64,000 bases of DNA from positions 124,001 to 188,000 of the forward strand of contig NBBA01000008.1 in assembly GCA_002794785.1 (NCBI GenBank), written 5' to 3'. Below the pieces are notes generated by a model, which did no database searches, was not told the origin of the DNA, and worked only from the letters and a program-made list of their open reading frames with translations. Position numbers and translations under genes: made by a program. Origin of the DNA: Coniferiporia sulphurascens. Its lineage: Eukaryota; Basidiomycota; Agaricomycetes; Hymenochaetales; Hymenochaetaceae. Positions 1 to 12,170 of this stretch are shown here, one piece after another. Position 1 is the stretch's first letter; each line of letters begins with the position of its first letter.

Positions 1-693
1 GACTAGTTTGAACAGAAACACCCTTTCCGGATTCAAAGGCATTGGTCCATGACGGACGTAAAGCGAGCCTGCATGAGTACAAAATTAGAGCATACTATAT
101 GGGCAGTAAAAAGTGACTTGCCAGGCAGTGATCCAGGCCCGGACGCAAAGGTACTCAATTATAACGGACTCATCCTTGACGTCTTCAAAAGAGAAGTCCC
201 AGAGTTTGTCGATGATAAAGGGGTCAGATGCCGGGAAAAAATGTTTCGCGGCGCATCCTGGAGAAATCATAATTGAATCACAGTCTTTTTCTCCTTGCGG
301 TGGGATGTCAAATAGTTCAAATCCCCGGGTATAAAGCCCTAGGTAGTGTTTGATGTACATGGCAAGTCTGGCCATGCCAACTCCTACAATCTTCCCATTC
401 CGCCCTTCCAGAACTCCTTGCAGGGGGTGTGGAACCGGGGCAGCTTTTCTGGAGGCCGTCTTTTCCGCCTTAGTGTTCAAAACGAAAACAACACTGTCCA
501 CTGCCAATGATACGTATTCCATGGTGCCATTTGGATTGACGTGGGTCGCAAGCCCGATCACCCGAGCGGGCGACGATTCATCGTAGCGCCCTTGCAGCGA
601 CCTGGCGAGCTCTACAGGATCGGATAACAGATGATATTCCAGGAGAGCGGGAACATCTTTGCCTTTGAGGTATTTTTGAGAAAGAGTGGACAT
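1..693 (-). CDS. Paralogue of the neighbouring helicase N-terminus, 3' part beyond the left edge
   Basis: The first exon (start codon at 693, MSTLSQKYLKG) encodes about 190 residues of a domain that recurs at the start of the helicase gene at 1501-5037. Shared patterns are VGxGMARxAxxI near the middle and EYLCxRAW at its end. The frame stops at 85. A GC-AG intron (donor GCAAGT near 113-118, acceptor near 69) keeps the frame open to base 1, so the gene very likely continues off the window and may carry its own helicase domain. The domain resembles a degenerate exonuclease (RNase H-like) fold in its hydrophobic pattern, but I see no convincing acidic catalytic residues. Function unknown; the paralogy is direct from sequence. 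Confidence 0.7.
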
Positions 694-1500
694 GGTAAAA
701 ACGGAGGGGAGAACGGATACAACTCAAATACGGGGTAGATAACCTCGTCCGTTCTGCCTAACAAAGGCAGCGAGGCTGCTGCGGACTTCGGCCAGGTGAA
801 GAACAAGTCACAGAAGGATTCTCAGGTTCATCCAAGAAGGACCCCTAAGTTGACACGATCGTAATGGCGCTTAAGCACAGCAATGCTAGGGTGGCCATAT
901 TATGTCGATAGAACTGTTTTCAGTCATCCATCGTCCAGATCCGGGATTTGGCCGAGCGCTGGTCCCTCATACATAGCGTCTGGGAAATTATCACCGCTTG
1001 CACTTGTTAAGTGAGCATAGCTCGAGCACAATTGACTCGTTAGACGGCCACAGTCTTTTGTGCCAGCGGCGGCAGTCGAGTGAAAAGCACGAACTTGAAT
1101 TTCCAAGTCCATCTCGGAGGCTCGGTCGCGTCGGTGGGGGCGATTAGAACACGCGGCGTCGAATTTATAAATTGGCGCCCATCAACGTGGGAGTTCTGAC
1201 TAAAGAGGATGAAAACTAAACTTAAAAAGTTGGACCCAGACTCCGAGTCCTACCTCGAGTTCGCCTAGTTCTGGTCGTATTTGCGAAAAGCCTTGCCTAT
1301 TGTCAGTACTGGGGAACTACCGACTCTTCAGATTGGTTCTATTTACAGTGCACCTCGAGTCATTTCAAATTCTCGACCTATTGTTGGTGAACAAATTAAG
1401 TAGCGCTGGCACGAGTCGAGCTTTCTTCTAAACACTAATACACAGGCGGATCATGCACGACTGGTTTATATAGACAGATATCCTCTGCAGTAACAATCGC
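694..1500. other. Intergenic region
   Basis: No gene was recognised. It holds the promoter of the leftmost gene and the 3' side of the helicase gene. Around 1230-1260 it contains GACTCCGAGTC-type words that recur in other non-coding stretches of the window (19.3-19.5 kb and 28-31.8 kb). Confidence 0.5.
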
Positions 1501-4500
1501 TCAGAATGGGAGACGTTTCTTCGAATTCGTCCCAGACCGGCGCGACGCCGCCGAAGATGCACGCACTGGTATCCCTTTAAGCATAAAAGTTTCCTCGCCA
1601 ACAAACGTGTTGCTTGTTCGGCTCGAGAACTTTTGAGAGACAACGCTTGGGGGCCCTCTATTCCATGCGCTTCTCGACGCCGTTCGTAATACCGGACTCG
1701 GAGGCGACGGCAACTCGGGGAACGTCGAGTCATAAGCGTTTTGTCGATTGTTGATGGAAGGCGGGCGAATAGCCGCCACCACCTTACTAGGTTTTACGGA
1801 CGCGCTTCTCACAGTGAGTGCTCCAGGTCCCAGACGGGTGCGCTGCAGTTGCAACGTGAGGGAAATGTCGAGGGAGGCAGCTACGGGGGACCCTTGGTGA
1901 CCTTCTGCGATGCTACCTGGACCGGACGAGAAAGATCGAGAGCTGCTAACTTCAGAGACTGTAGGTGACCCTTGATCTTCTACGTGATTGTAACCCATGC
2001 GGCTCCCGCGCACAGGTGGGAGCTGTGAGTAGTTGATAGAACGGGGGGAGACACTGGGGGATACTCCTCTCCTTCTGGACACTCCGGGTAGGTTGGCCTT
2101 TTCCTCAGCCACGTCCTTCCAATCACGCCAAGTGTCGTCACTATCGCACAGCTTTTCCCAATGTTGGTTCAGCTGGCCTAGCAGAGTTTCTTTCACCCTC
2201 CTCTGATTCATGAAAGCACGACTTGTGACGACAACCATACCCAGCTTGCATCGTGTCAGCATGACGTTGACTCTGTTCTGTGACATCAGAAACCCGGGAG
2301 CAGAACTGCGGACTACGGAAACGATGATGAAATCTGCCTCGTTTCCTGTTGCAATATCAATGTCAGCCCCTCTTGTCAGCAAGGTCTAAGTTTGGAAAAA
2401 CTTTCACCTTGGAAACTGTCGACGTTATATACATTATCCCAACGTAGACCTTCCGCTTTCAAAGTTTTCTCGAGCTCACTTCTCTGCGCGTCGTAAGGAG
2501 TGATGATGCAGTAATTCTTCTGCTGGTAATAGTATCGTGCCAGGTGGGTGATGGTCTGGACTTCTCGATGATTCTGTCTTATGAATGTATCATCATCAAA
2601 CTCTACAGGAGCAGCTGACTTACGACAAAGCTTTTCCCACAGGCTTCTTCAACTCCAAAAGCGACGTCGATAAAAGTTACGCAGGACGGCGTCTTAATCT
2701 TATGCTCAGAGCGCAGCTTTTCATTGTAAACTGCGGTGGAGATGAAGGAACCAAGGGGCACCGGCATGCGGTCTATAAAAAGATCAGTTGGGAGTGCATA
2801 AGTGCGTGATTGTGATTAAGACACGAACATTGCGTATTTAGGAAATACGCTTGGGGCTTCAAGTGCCGAACGTCAAATATACACTGTAGCGTTGGAGCTG
2901 ATTCTTGGCCATAAGGTGGCACTGTCACAAACGTATGTTAGTACTGTAACAGGAAGATTGAAAGGGGACGGTGCACACGTTGTTTGGGGTCTCCAAAGAA
3001 GCAGACTTTGTGCAAGCGTTTAAACTGCGCAAAGATATGCTGCAAACATATTAGCGTCAAATTAACACTCGTAATTGCTTGCGGGTAGGTAGTATCCTAA
3101 CCATGTAGCTGAAGACACCGATCTGGGATGCTTCATCCACCACAAGATTTGTCATAGGCACGAAGCTAAAGACTCTTTTTCGCTCAACGGACGGGTTGGA
3201 AAGCGTGCTGATGGTGCACAATACGACCTTCACACCATCAAAGACGGCGGCCGTCTCTTGCGGGGTCGATGGTAACTCATCGGTTCGGATCAGAGAATCT
3301 TTGACTTCTTCGTAGATATGTTCGTGCCTTTAGCATACACATGAGCGAAACCTCGAAACGCATAATCACAGACATTGAATTTCGACGCTTACCATTCGAC
3401 AAAGAACTCCTTTGACACCAGAAGCCTGAATTTAACGCCGTCCCTGCAAAGTCGCTCGGCTATATTTTTAACGCCGACGTTTGACTGCGCGACAACCCAG
3501 GTCGTTTTTCTCAGTTGTGCCCACTCCTGCACTGCAGCAGATATAGTCGACGTCTTTCCCGTTCCAGGTGGACCTAAAAGAGCGTATTCGGCGAAGGGTA
3601 CAGAACTTATATAAATTGCTTACTTACCATGAACTAACACGAATGGTGTGTCTGAAGCCACCATGGCCTCGACGACATCCGCTTGTGACTGGTTAAGCCT
3701 CCCGTGCCTATTCGCTCCGACAATCTTCTGAGGTGGAGAATCATTTGCACTTGGGAAGTAAAGCTTCTGGATTAGCTCGTAAGCAGGGTCATGCAGCACG
3801 CATTTTCCCTGCAAGAGTTGCAGAAGAAATGCATCACGAGCGCGATCCGCGTGGCCGAGCTCCTCCTTCCCAACTACGCGTATACGCTTGATGATTCGCG
3901 GCCCAGTGTTGCTCGTGGGAGTTACGTGTGTCTGCTTCCCGTAGGCCGATGTGGCGACTCCGTAATGTATGTTATCATCTTCGTCGACTAGATGAACGGC
4001 CGTCTATATTGAACCTTTAGAAAAGAGAAGTATCGGACCTGGATGCATCATTAAGGCTCACAGTTTCGCTTGGTTGAACCCGATTCTTAAACCTTTCGTT
4101 GTTGATCACAAGCTTACCATCGGCAAGGCGGTCCACGCTGCTGAACTCGTTCTCAAGCATACGCGGCTTCATCGCTTCCATCTGTTCGACTTCGACAAGC
4201 ATTTGATGAATTGGGTCGAAGTACTGAGCGCATTGTCAATGCGGAGAAACTCAGTAGACCACTTTAGCGATGCGTACCTTGCTGGATAACCGGATAGTAT
4301 CAACGGGCGTACAGGTTTTCAACTCCTGGGATACCTCTGAATGCGCGGCGACCCTGTCGTAACGACTTATTAGAACATAATCTGGACAATAAAGGCGACT
4401 AAGGAAATTAAAGATACCTCGCTGATAGCCATGCACGCAGACACAAATATTCCAGCCTCTTAGGGTCGTCCTTAAGTTCTGCTGATAAGGCGTCCCAGAC

Positions 4501-5037
4501 CGCATCCACGGCAAAGGTGTTTGCATTGTGATCAACATAGTTCCTCACAAACGTGCCAGGCGACTGTTTCCTGTCTTTCGTCGCGACAGCCTCCGAGAGC
4601 TCAATACCACACACGTGTGTGTTCAACCCCTTTCTGATATGAATAGCGATACGAGCCATTCCGAATCCCACGAGACTCGTCCCTTGGCCATATAGCAAAG
4701 AAAAAAGCGCATCAGCATCGGTGGAGACCTCTTTTTTATTCCTTTGTATTGCTGCTGCCCGAGGATAGAGAACAAAAATGTCGTCGTCGGTTGCAAAAGC
4801 AACAGCTTCGAGAAGGCCTTCGTCGGCAGTCAGGAGAATGGCAATACCCAATACTGAAGTCTTGCGTCCACTTCGAGTAATCAGGCTGTTCAGGTCTTTG
4901 GACAAATCACCAGCGGAACGATAAAGAGACGGCTGAAGAGTGTTCGGTACCCCTGGGGCGTTCACCACGGACTGAGGGAAAGGATGCATGAGGACAGATG
5001 TGACAAGGGTTGGGGTAATTAGCGAAAAGGGATGCAA
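1501..5037 (-). CDS. SF1 helicase, UPF1/SDE3-like, with an extra N-terminal domain
   Basis: This is a superfamily 1 ATP-dependent nucleic-acid helicase. In order it shows a roughly 200-residue N-terminal domain shared with the upstream neighbour, a linker, Walker A GPPGTGKT, Walker B/motif II VVDEASQ, motif III FGDPKQ, motif NTQYRMP, ITPYDAQR, VDSFQGNEADF and NVMLTRC, then a Ser/Pro/Arg-rich, probably disordered tail of about 200 residues. Introns I could place are 4354-4417, 4224-4277, 4004-4061 and 3574-3627, with more near 3.4, 3.1, 2.9, 2.8, 2.6 and 2.4 kb. An apparent frame break near 2.6 kb disappears with a 50-nt GTAAGT..ACAG intron. The start could be 5037 or the in-frame ATG at 4989. 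UPF1, SDE3 and HELZ relatives act in RNA decay or silencing; which role applies here is not shown. Confidence 0.85.
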
Positions 5038-5550
5038 TAAGTACTTCCAACGAAAACTGTAGAGCCTCTTTTAGATGTGAAGTAGCGGTCCTTCTGCGGA
5101 CAAACTTAAGAATGCTGCCGAGTACACAGCCTGCACGCTTACGCATGGCGGGGTCAGAACATGAAAGGCGCCTCCTGTGATCAGAGGAAAGTCTGTGCAT
5201 CACGAAGATAGATAGTATCCGTAGTAAACCGTTTTTCAACCGATTTGATATGTGGTTAACCCACTGGCCCAAGGAGAGTTCAAGCTGGACAACTGACCGA
5301 ACGACCCAGGAGGCCGTTGAGAAAGGCATTGATAATACTGGGAGGAGACAGGCGCACTTTTATGCGGTAAAGCCTCATGGCTGATGTGGGTCTGTACAAG
5401 TCTTGCGATGACCAGAGAAGCCTGGAAGGAAGGTTCGTCGAAACGTCTGCTGACAATTCACAATTAGTCATCAGCTTCCTAGGGCATCAGACCATTCAGC
5501 TTGAAGTTGGTGCCATCCGCTTCAAGCTTCAACGTCGCGTAGTGAGGAAA
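5038..5550. other. Divergent intergenic region
   Basis: It separates the starts of the minus-strand helicase and the plus-strand NAD(P)-binding gene, so it probably holds both promoters. An open frame of 140 codons covers part of it on the minus strand but has no recognisable content. Confidence 0.45.
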
Positions 5551-6456
5551 ATGCTGAAGATTGCTATCGTCGGCGGACATGGAAATGTAAGGGAACCCGT
5601 TCTGGAGTTTCTTCAAGTATAATTTAAATAACCACGGACAGGTCTCAATGCGCCTTGCGCGTCTCCTCACAGCCAAACTGGATACCAGGGTCTTCTCGAT
5701 AATTCGTAACTCTGAACATACGAAAGATGTTGCCGACACAGGAGCCATTCCGCTGGTCCTCTCCATTGAGGACGATCAGAAGGAGAAATTTGCCGAGGCA
5801 TTTGAGGACAAAGACATCGTGTACTTTTCCGCCGGGGCCGGTGGAAGTGGCGGTCCCGAGAGAACGCGGAAGGTAGACTATGAGGGTGCTGTGAAGGTCT
5901 TCGATGCGATCGAACTCGTCAAAGGCGCCAAGCCGAGGCTTATAATGGTTTCTGCTATCGATGTTAGAGATCCTAATATCATCCCTGCGCATTATGTAAG
6001 TCTCTTTCCTTCTATCCATTGCTCCCAGCTACGACGAGCAACACAGACAGAAGCGGACAAGGATACATCGGAGAAGGTTCGCAGGGCAATAGGCACATAT
6101 ATGCAAGCAAAATATGAGGCGGACCTGAACCTAGTGAAGCGCACGGCCTTCGCATGGACCATCCTGCGGCCTGGCGGACTTACGAACAACCCAGGAACGG
6201 GTAAAGCAACAGTCGGGAAAGCACACCTTCAGAATACGATATCTGTAAGCATAACAGCCTCTTCCCTCCTTCCTCGGCCCTGACCACAGGTTCTACTGCG
6301 CCACAGAGGGACGACGTAGCCCTAACACTTGCCCTCCTTGCGGACAGGCCTGACGCAGCGGGACTTGGAATTGACCTTGTTGGGGGCGATGTGAACATCG
6401 AAGAAGGGTTGGATGCATTTATAAAAAAGGGAGAATCAGACTTTAGAGCGAATTAA
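5551..6456 (+). CDS. NAD(P)-binding Rossmann-fold protein, NmrA/SDR-like
   Basis: Four exons (5551-5586, 5642-5995, 6047-6244, 6307-6456) join in frame to 245 residues. The N-terminus begins MLKIAIVGGHGN, a glycine-rich dinucleotide-binding loop after the first beta strand. Later landmarks are YFSAGAGG, an LIMVSAID strand, a YMQAKYEAD segment in the place of the SDR Tyr-x3-Lys pair, and WTILRPGGLTN. These are typical of atypical short-chain dehydrogenases of the NAD(P)H-binding family (YwnB or NmrA type), which act as reductases, epimerases or redox sensors. The length is normal and no break is seen. The substrate cannot be told. The three introns are 51-62 nt with GT..AG ends. Confidence 0.88.
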
Positions 6457-6793
6457 TCCGATTGAAGGAGTACATGGCGCGGCTGAATATCTTGAGAAGT
6501 TTTTGTACATCAACAAAGCCTGTACAGTGTAGTCTGTAGACGGTCCGATTGGCTGGAGATGAATTTGGTTACATAATTGTGCTCGATTAGTCACATCACA
6601 GCTCGCTTACTGAAATCGGAGGGTCCGAGTCTTCAACTTACGCCAGCCTGAGTGGCCTGGAAAAACCCCTCTGGTACAAGTAAAGTCTAATTATAAAAAG
6701 ACAACATCTCTACTGAAAAATATAGTGACATAGCGCAAGCAAAGCTTTTCTTACACCAACGCTGACGGCTCACTTCCGAACTAATGAAGGAAC
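6457..6793. other. Convergent intergenic region
   Basis: It lies between the 3' ends of the plus-strand NAD(P)-binding gene and the minus-strand 89-residue gene. Nothing recognisable is seen. Confidence 0.45.
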
Positions 6794-7197
6794 CTATGAG
6801 AGGCAGCCGCATAACTTCGCCCACCATCCCTGGGACAGGCAGTGCACTCAGTCAGGACCTGCATCCTTGTAAACCCACTGCAAACTACTATACGCACCTG
6901 GACTACCCCTTTCGCGTCTTCGAAATCTTGCTGCCCATTCTGTGCAATGTACGTGGCGGTATCTTTGCCTGCCTCATCCATCGCGCCATCGAGGTATTTC
7001 TCCCCCGCCGTCTCTAAGATGCCCTCTTTCTTTGGAGGTGGTGCTGCTGCGTGTGTTTCCGTTCCTGTCTTAACTGGCTCTGCGTTGGATGCTTTTTACT
7101 CGATTACTGGATGCTCTGAAATGAGGTGAGGAAAGAAGCTCTTACCCGGCGTCATGGCAGGGCTTGCGGCTGGCTGCTGGCTTTGAGACTGGGCCAT
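6794..7197 (-). CDS. Hypothetical 89-residue protein, three exons
   Basis: Exons 7146-7197, 6898-7079 and 6830 downward to 6794 (coding from 6829) splice with GT..AG introns of 66 and 68 nt into one frame of 89 codons plus TAG. The protein starts MAQSQSQQPAASPAM, has a Pro/Ala/Lys-rich stretch, then an acidic, probably helical middle (AGEKYLDGAMDEAGKDTATY), and ends GWWAKLCGCLS. No signal peptide or membrane segment is visible. The two tryptophans and the closing Cys-Gly-Cys suggest membrane attachment, perhaps by acylation, but that is inference. No family was recognised. The gene is easy to miss because its largest exon is only 182 nt. Confidence 0.65.
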
Positions 7198-8039
7198 TTT
7201 TCAAGAGTCGGGGGTGTAGGGTATCGAGGAAGGGTGGTATCTGGAGGACTGAGAAGAGTAAGGTCTTTTTTATTGCGGATGCCAAAGCACAGGACGCCCA
7301 GCTTCATACTTATACAAATCCAGGGGTCCTACTACTCAGTTTAACACCCGCCCTGCTCCCATTGCGTCCCTGAAAAGACGGGACGTGGTTTGCCGATTGG
7401 GCGCTGGGACAAAGAGAGATCATCAGCCTCAGGATCATCTGCAATAAACAGGCTCAGAGGCGCCAGGGTGGGAGTTGAACATTCAGTTACGAACTATCAT
7501 GAAGAGCGCGCTCGCGCTCATGTAGACAGACGTGTCGATCTGTCCAATTCATTTTCGGCAAAGAGCGATAAGTCCACCCTCGCTTGTTGAAGTAGGCGCG
7601 AAGGACTTGATCGCTTTTGGGATGCGTTCTGATTCTTATGCGTTCCAAGCTTTTCTTCTTTTTTTTTTTTTGATAATTAAAGGGATTGGCTAGCTCCGTA
7701 CCTTGGTGTGAGTAGGACAGATACTAGCCCACGCTTGTATCGTCGATTCTTCTGAACTAGGTGATCATCAAGCGATGTAGTATATTGGATCAAGAGAACC
7801 GCCAACAGTCAGCGATGCTTTGCAGCCGCATTAGACAGATGCTCTTATTTCTGTCATGACGACAAATAAAAATACTAAACTTAGACTGGTCTGACAGCTT
7901 CGTACTGATAAGAAAGGAACTAACTTGATTTGCACAATGATGCAATAACAAAAACCACTATATGAAGGGCATTACAGTGAAACACACGGAGCCACGCCGC
8001 GGATGAGAAGCCCATAGAGAAAGATTTGTACCCTTCCAT
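7198..8039. other. Intergenic region with T-tract
   Basis: No gene was recognised between the small-protein promoter and the 3' end of the importin gene. A homopolymer run of about 13 T lies near 7656-7670. Short open frames here have no protein-like features. Confidence 0.45.
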
Positions 8040-11000
8040 CTACATTGTTACAGATGCGTACCCAAAGCTTGAACCCTCGAGGCCCTTCGCGATCAACGCA
8101 AACTGTTGGGCTGCTTCCCGGGTGCGTTTTGTCGATCGTGAGCTGAGTTTACAGTTAGTCAGCGATCAAAGTCAAAATGACAGCACCAAGAAGGGACACG
8201 CACGCAAGTACAGTTTTCGCGAACTTCTCCTTGTCTTCTCTGCTCGCTTTCGTCCGGATGAACTCATCATCCTGTGGAAATGACCACTCGGTTGATAAAG
8301 ACGAAACACTGATGCTTGTGGGATGCAGCTTACTGAGAAAAGAATCTGCGGCACCCATGCTCTACATTCGTCTAGACAGCGTGTGACCAGGGCTACAAGC
8401 AAATCAACGAGGTTTTGTGCCGTAGATGTCGGTGCACCACCCGCGATACCACAGAGTACCGCGCGTAATATAGCCCGCCCGTGGGTCTGCACAAGCGCCC
8501 TACCCTGCTCTGCCAGCGCCTCAACGCCGACCGTCCGGTTTATTACATACACCTGTACACGATAAGCGAGTTAAATACGAGGAACCAAGGCAACTGATGC
8601 GACAGACCAGGAATTTGCAGGCAGAGACAAGGGAATAGCGTTCCTGTAGCGAGAGAGCCTGGACAGAGCATTGCATCAAGGCATCAAGTGCTCCAGGTGG
8701 AAGCTGGAAAAGAAGGCTAGCGAAATGCTGGACTACCTACACGAATACAGGTTATACACTTCTGGCCCGAAAAACAAAGGTAGTTATATTTACCATCTCC
8801 ACGCAACCGAAGAAAGCTTGCACAATGTCGGGATTCTTCGCAGGTCGATGGTTCAGCAAAAGCTAAAAGTGTGATTCTTATGATACTCACCGCTTCCATC
8901 GCCCCCTCCTGCTGCAGAAACCTCAAGCAGACATCGAGAATAAGCGGAAGTGCATTCAGGACCGTCCGCTTTGCTTCTTCGGAAGGAACAGCCAGAAGCG
9001 ACGTGAGCGAGGGTGGGTCCAACTGGTGGATAAGCATGGTCGCGAGTGACAGCCACACGGCGTTCGGATGGCGTTGCATCGTATTGCAGACAATGGCCAA
9101 GAGCGGCGCTGGTGGAAGACTGAGTAATGTCATGTCGGCTGGCAACGCGGTTATCGCTACCAGCAAACCGTTTAGGGCCTGGGTAGTACGACAAGTGAGT
9201 CGGTTTCAGGGGATGACGATTATAAAAGTCGTACATCTGCAGTAGTCGCGTCGGCTGACCACAAAGCCATGACCCCTTGCACGCCTTGTAAAATTGCTTC
9301 TCGAAGGCGCGACATGCGCGGGTCGTCGCGGGCTCGGTTAAGTTTCTCCATCTCTGCCTGCGCCTTAGTGTCCTCATCAAAGGCGAATAACAAATCGGAT
9401 GCCCGTGTCAAGCCTTTCGCGCAGCCCGTAAGCGTCTGTAGCTGTTGAATTGCCAGTGCTCTGGCTTCCTCTGGAAGCTGACCGGAATAAACGTTCGCGT
9501 TACCGTGCATGAGCGTATGAAGATAAAATATCCAGTGACCGAGTCACTGACTTGGCTGGCAGAATTTAATGCCTCTGATAGCTTGGCCACCACAGGACTC
9601 GCAATAGCCTTAAACGAAATTAAATTTCGCCAACGGCCGCGAGCAAAACATTAAACTCACGTCAACAGGTTCCACTTCTAGTTCTGGTGGTAATGCTTGT
9701 ATGACACTTGCTATTGACTGAACGATTTTAGCTTTCTCTGAATCCTAAAATCGGGTCACGTTGTCATTAAAGGCGGAGAACGTGAAGCCGTGCGACATGA
9801 GGTACGAACGGGTATACGTGGTAACCTCGCATGCAGCTGTCCGAAGTCTGCGATATGGCTGGCAAGCTTTATCCGATTCGCATCGCACAGCTCACGAAGG
9901 GCATTTGCTGCCTGGAGACACATAATGGGCTCGTCAAGGGCCTCAACGACGAAGTTCAGTGCACCTAGGAGGAACCTGTTGTCAACCGGCGCAGTGAACC
10001 ATGTCGCGTACTCGTCTACAAGCCCGGTTGTCAAAGTTCGGATAACCTGGCGAAACACTTTGGATAACACACCTATCACACTGAGCGCCGTACGTCGGAC
10101 ACGGTCGGATCCTGAAGTCGGAAGCCGACCGAGGACCTCGGGACCGAAGAGACGTTCGAGGGACGGGTTGTATTCAAGCTCGACTGCTTCCTGCACGGAC
10201 ATAATGCAATGCAAAATTGCTTCAACGTTCTGTCATCATCTGCATCAGTACCAAAAGGGATTGTCACTCGAAGAGGGCTCGCCTCCCAGCCATCATTCGG
10301 TTTACGTGTATTCAATAACTGGACTAGTTCCTCGACGTATGGCTTTAGCATGTCGTTCCGCAGGATGTAGTAGCTAAATAAATACGGGTTAGGGCCATAA
10401 CACTCCAACTGAAACCTTCTTACGCATTCACTAGGGTGTCACCCACATCTCGACGGTATCTAATTTGTGATATGGAAATATGAGCCGAACCAAACGTGAA
10501 CGAAGATAATTTACTGACACCTGGAATTTTTCTGCCTGGTCTGTGAAAATATGTGAAGTATATGTTGTAATCAGGACGCCGGCAAGCACATACCCTTTGT
10601 CCATGTAGAAAGTTCCGTCCTAGGGGGCCAAGTCACCTTTCTTTTCAGTACCTGTACCAGCTCGGCGTAAATCGGCGTAGCTGCACTAGGGTCACTTTGT
10701 TCAGGCTCGCTAGAGCCTTGTCGACTGCCACTTGTCCCTTGCACGGATTCAGCCCAGTCTGCGAGAGATGTAGATGCTGCGTCATTGCCGTAGTCGGCGC
10801 TCCATAGCGCCTCTTGGAGGAGGTACCAGAAGCTAAGCGTCATTTCGCTTTCCTCTTCATCTATACCGAAGTACCCCGGCAATGCGGTGTATGAAAACAG
10901 CAAACGGACGAACGTCTGCACGTGAGGTGCGGAAAGATGTATAGTGACATAATTGACCGAATGTTCACCGAGAGCGACGAGCAATTTACACAACGAGTGT

Positions 11001-12170
11001 GAGATTTCATCAACCACTCCGCTTGTAAGCATCTGCTGCACGATGGCAGCGCCACCAGTCCCGAGGAACGCCAACAGTGGCTCAGTCAGTGTCTTCGTGC
11101 CGGCGCCATCTGCAAGCGGCGATGAGGTGAGAACTTCTTGCAGGACGTCCGAGGCACCAATGAATGTTGATTCGTTTGACAACAAATGTATGAGCGTCGG
11201 TATGAGTGATGTGAGGTCACTGCGCAACGTCAGAAGCCGGTGGAAACAGAGGGCCAACGGACGCACTTGGCCGTGAGACGGACGATCCAAGCCTCTAAGC
11301 ATTTAAAGGCAGCACTCCTCGCGACATCAGTCGAATCTGGTTGTGTTAACGCTGCATTTACAGCCTGAGTGACTACAGGGATGGCGTCAAGAAGGGACTG
11401 CTGCATTTGTCCCCTGCAAAGAATGGGAACCCGGACAGAAAATAAAAACAAGACCAAAGGACGTACTTGCTCGTTGACACTAAATCTGAAGACCCGACCT
11501 CTTCCGACGCGATTTCAAGAAATTCCAAGATATGTTCGGGTCGAGCTCCACTTCCGGATAAAGACGTGACCACAGCAAGGATCCAGTCGGGCCATCTCTG
11601 CGGGCGTCCGGGCACGATCTTCAGGGCAAGAGAAGCGATCTGTTGTCGTATAAGCACAGATTGGACTAGAGCGAGAGAAACGGTACTTACAGCGACGAAG
11701 AACTTCCTTAGCGTGACCTTGCTCTTGCCCGTGGTAATGACGCGATTGCAAGCCTCGAGCAGTACAAACGTGAGGGGAAGAGCATGCTCTTGCGGAAATG
11801 AGTCCCTGTATCCGTATGTGCGTTTTAGGTGATTCACCAACACACGAAATTGAGGCGAAAGAACGTACCAATCGCGCGCGATCTTGACCTGGGCTGTATG
11901 CGCGCCAAAGAACTGCACGTTCGGATCCGGATGCTCGATTAAAGGTAATACGAGACCCCAAGCCTCCGGCCGCTTTTGCATTTCGAAAAGCTGTTGTTGC
12001 ATCCGTCGCGACTCTTCCAAATTCTGCCCAGGAACGAAAGCACTCTGGATGAGCTGTTTACAGCACGGTTAGGCCGTTTTTCTTCGACGTTAGGGACCTC
12101 AACGACTCACGATGGCGGCATGTTCGACATCCGCCGGAGACAAAACCGGAAGGATTGAATTATAGCTCAT
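8040..12170 (-). CDS. Importin-13/Kap122-type karyopherin
   Basis: This is a long helical-repeat (HEAT/ARM) nuclear transport receptor of the importin-beta family. The start is ATG at 12170 (MSYNSILPVLSPADVEHAAI); an intron then leads to LIQSAFVPGQNLEES. Landmarks are NVQFFGAHTAQVKIARDW near the N-terminus, which is importin N-terminal-like, then LPGYFGIDEEESEMTLSFWY in the middle, a pattern typical of IPO13, transportin-3 and Kap122. The C-terminus reads RTREAAQQFALIAKGLEGSS and then FGYASVTM before TAG at 8040. Many short introns interrupt it; the last joins KTVLA to SRSTKRTR. Members import or export proteins across the nuclear pore in a Ran-GTP-dependent way. Cargo cannot be inferred. NUP192, part of the pore, lies elsewhere in the window. 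Confidence 0.87.

Noticed and set aside
310..335. GTTCAAATCCC word resembling a tRNA B box
   Set aside because: It lies inside the first coding exon and no A box or cloverleaf can be drawn around it.
2600..2640. Frame break in the helicase near GVEEACGKSF
   Set aside because: A 50-nt intron (GTAAGT donor, GACAG acceptor) joins KSFV to NHREVQTI in frame, as the family expects.
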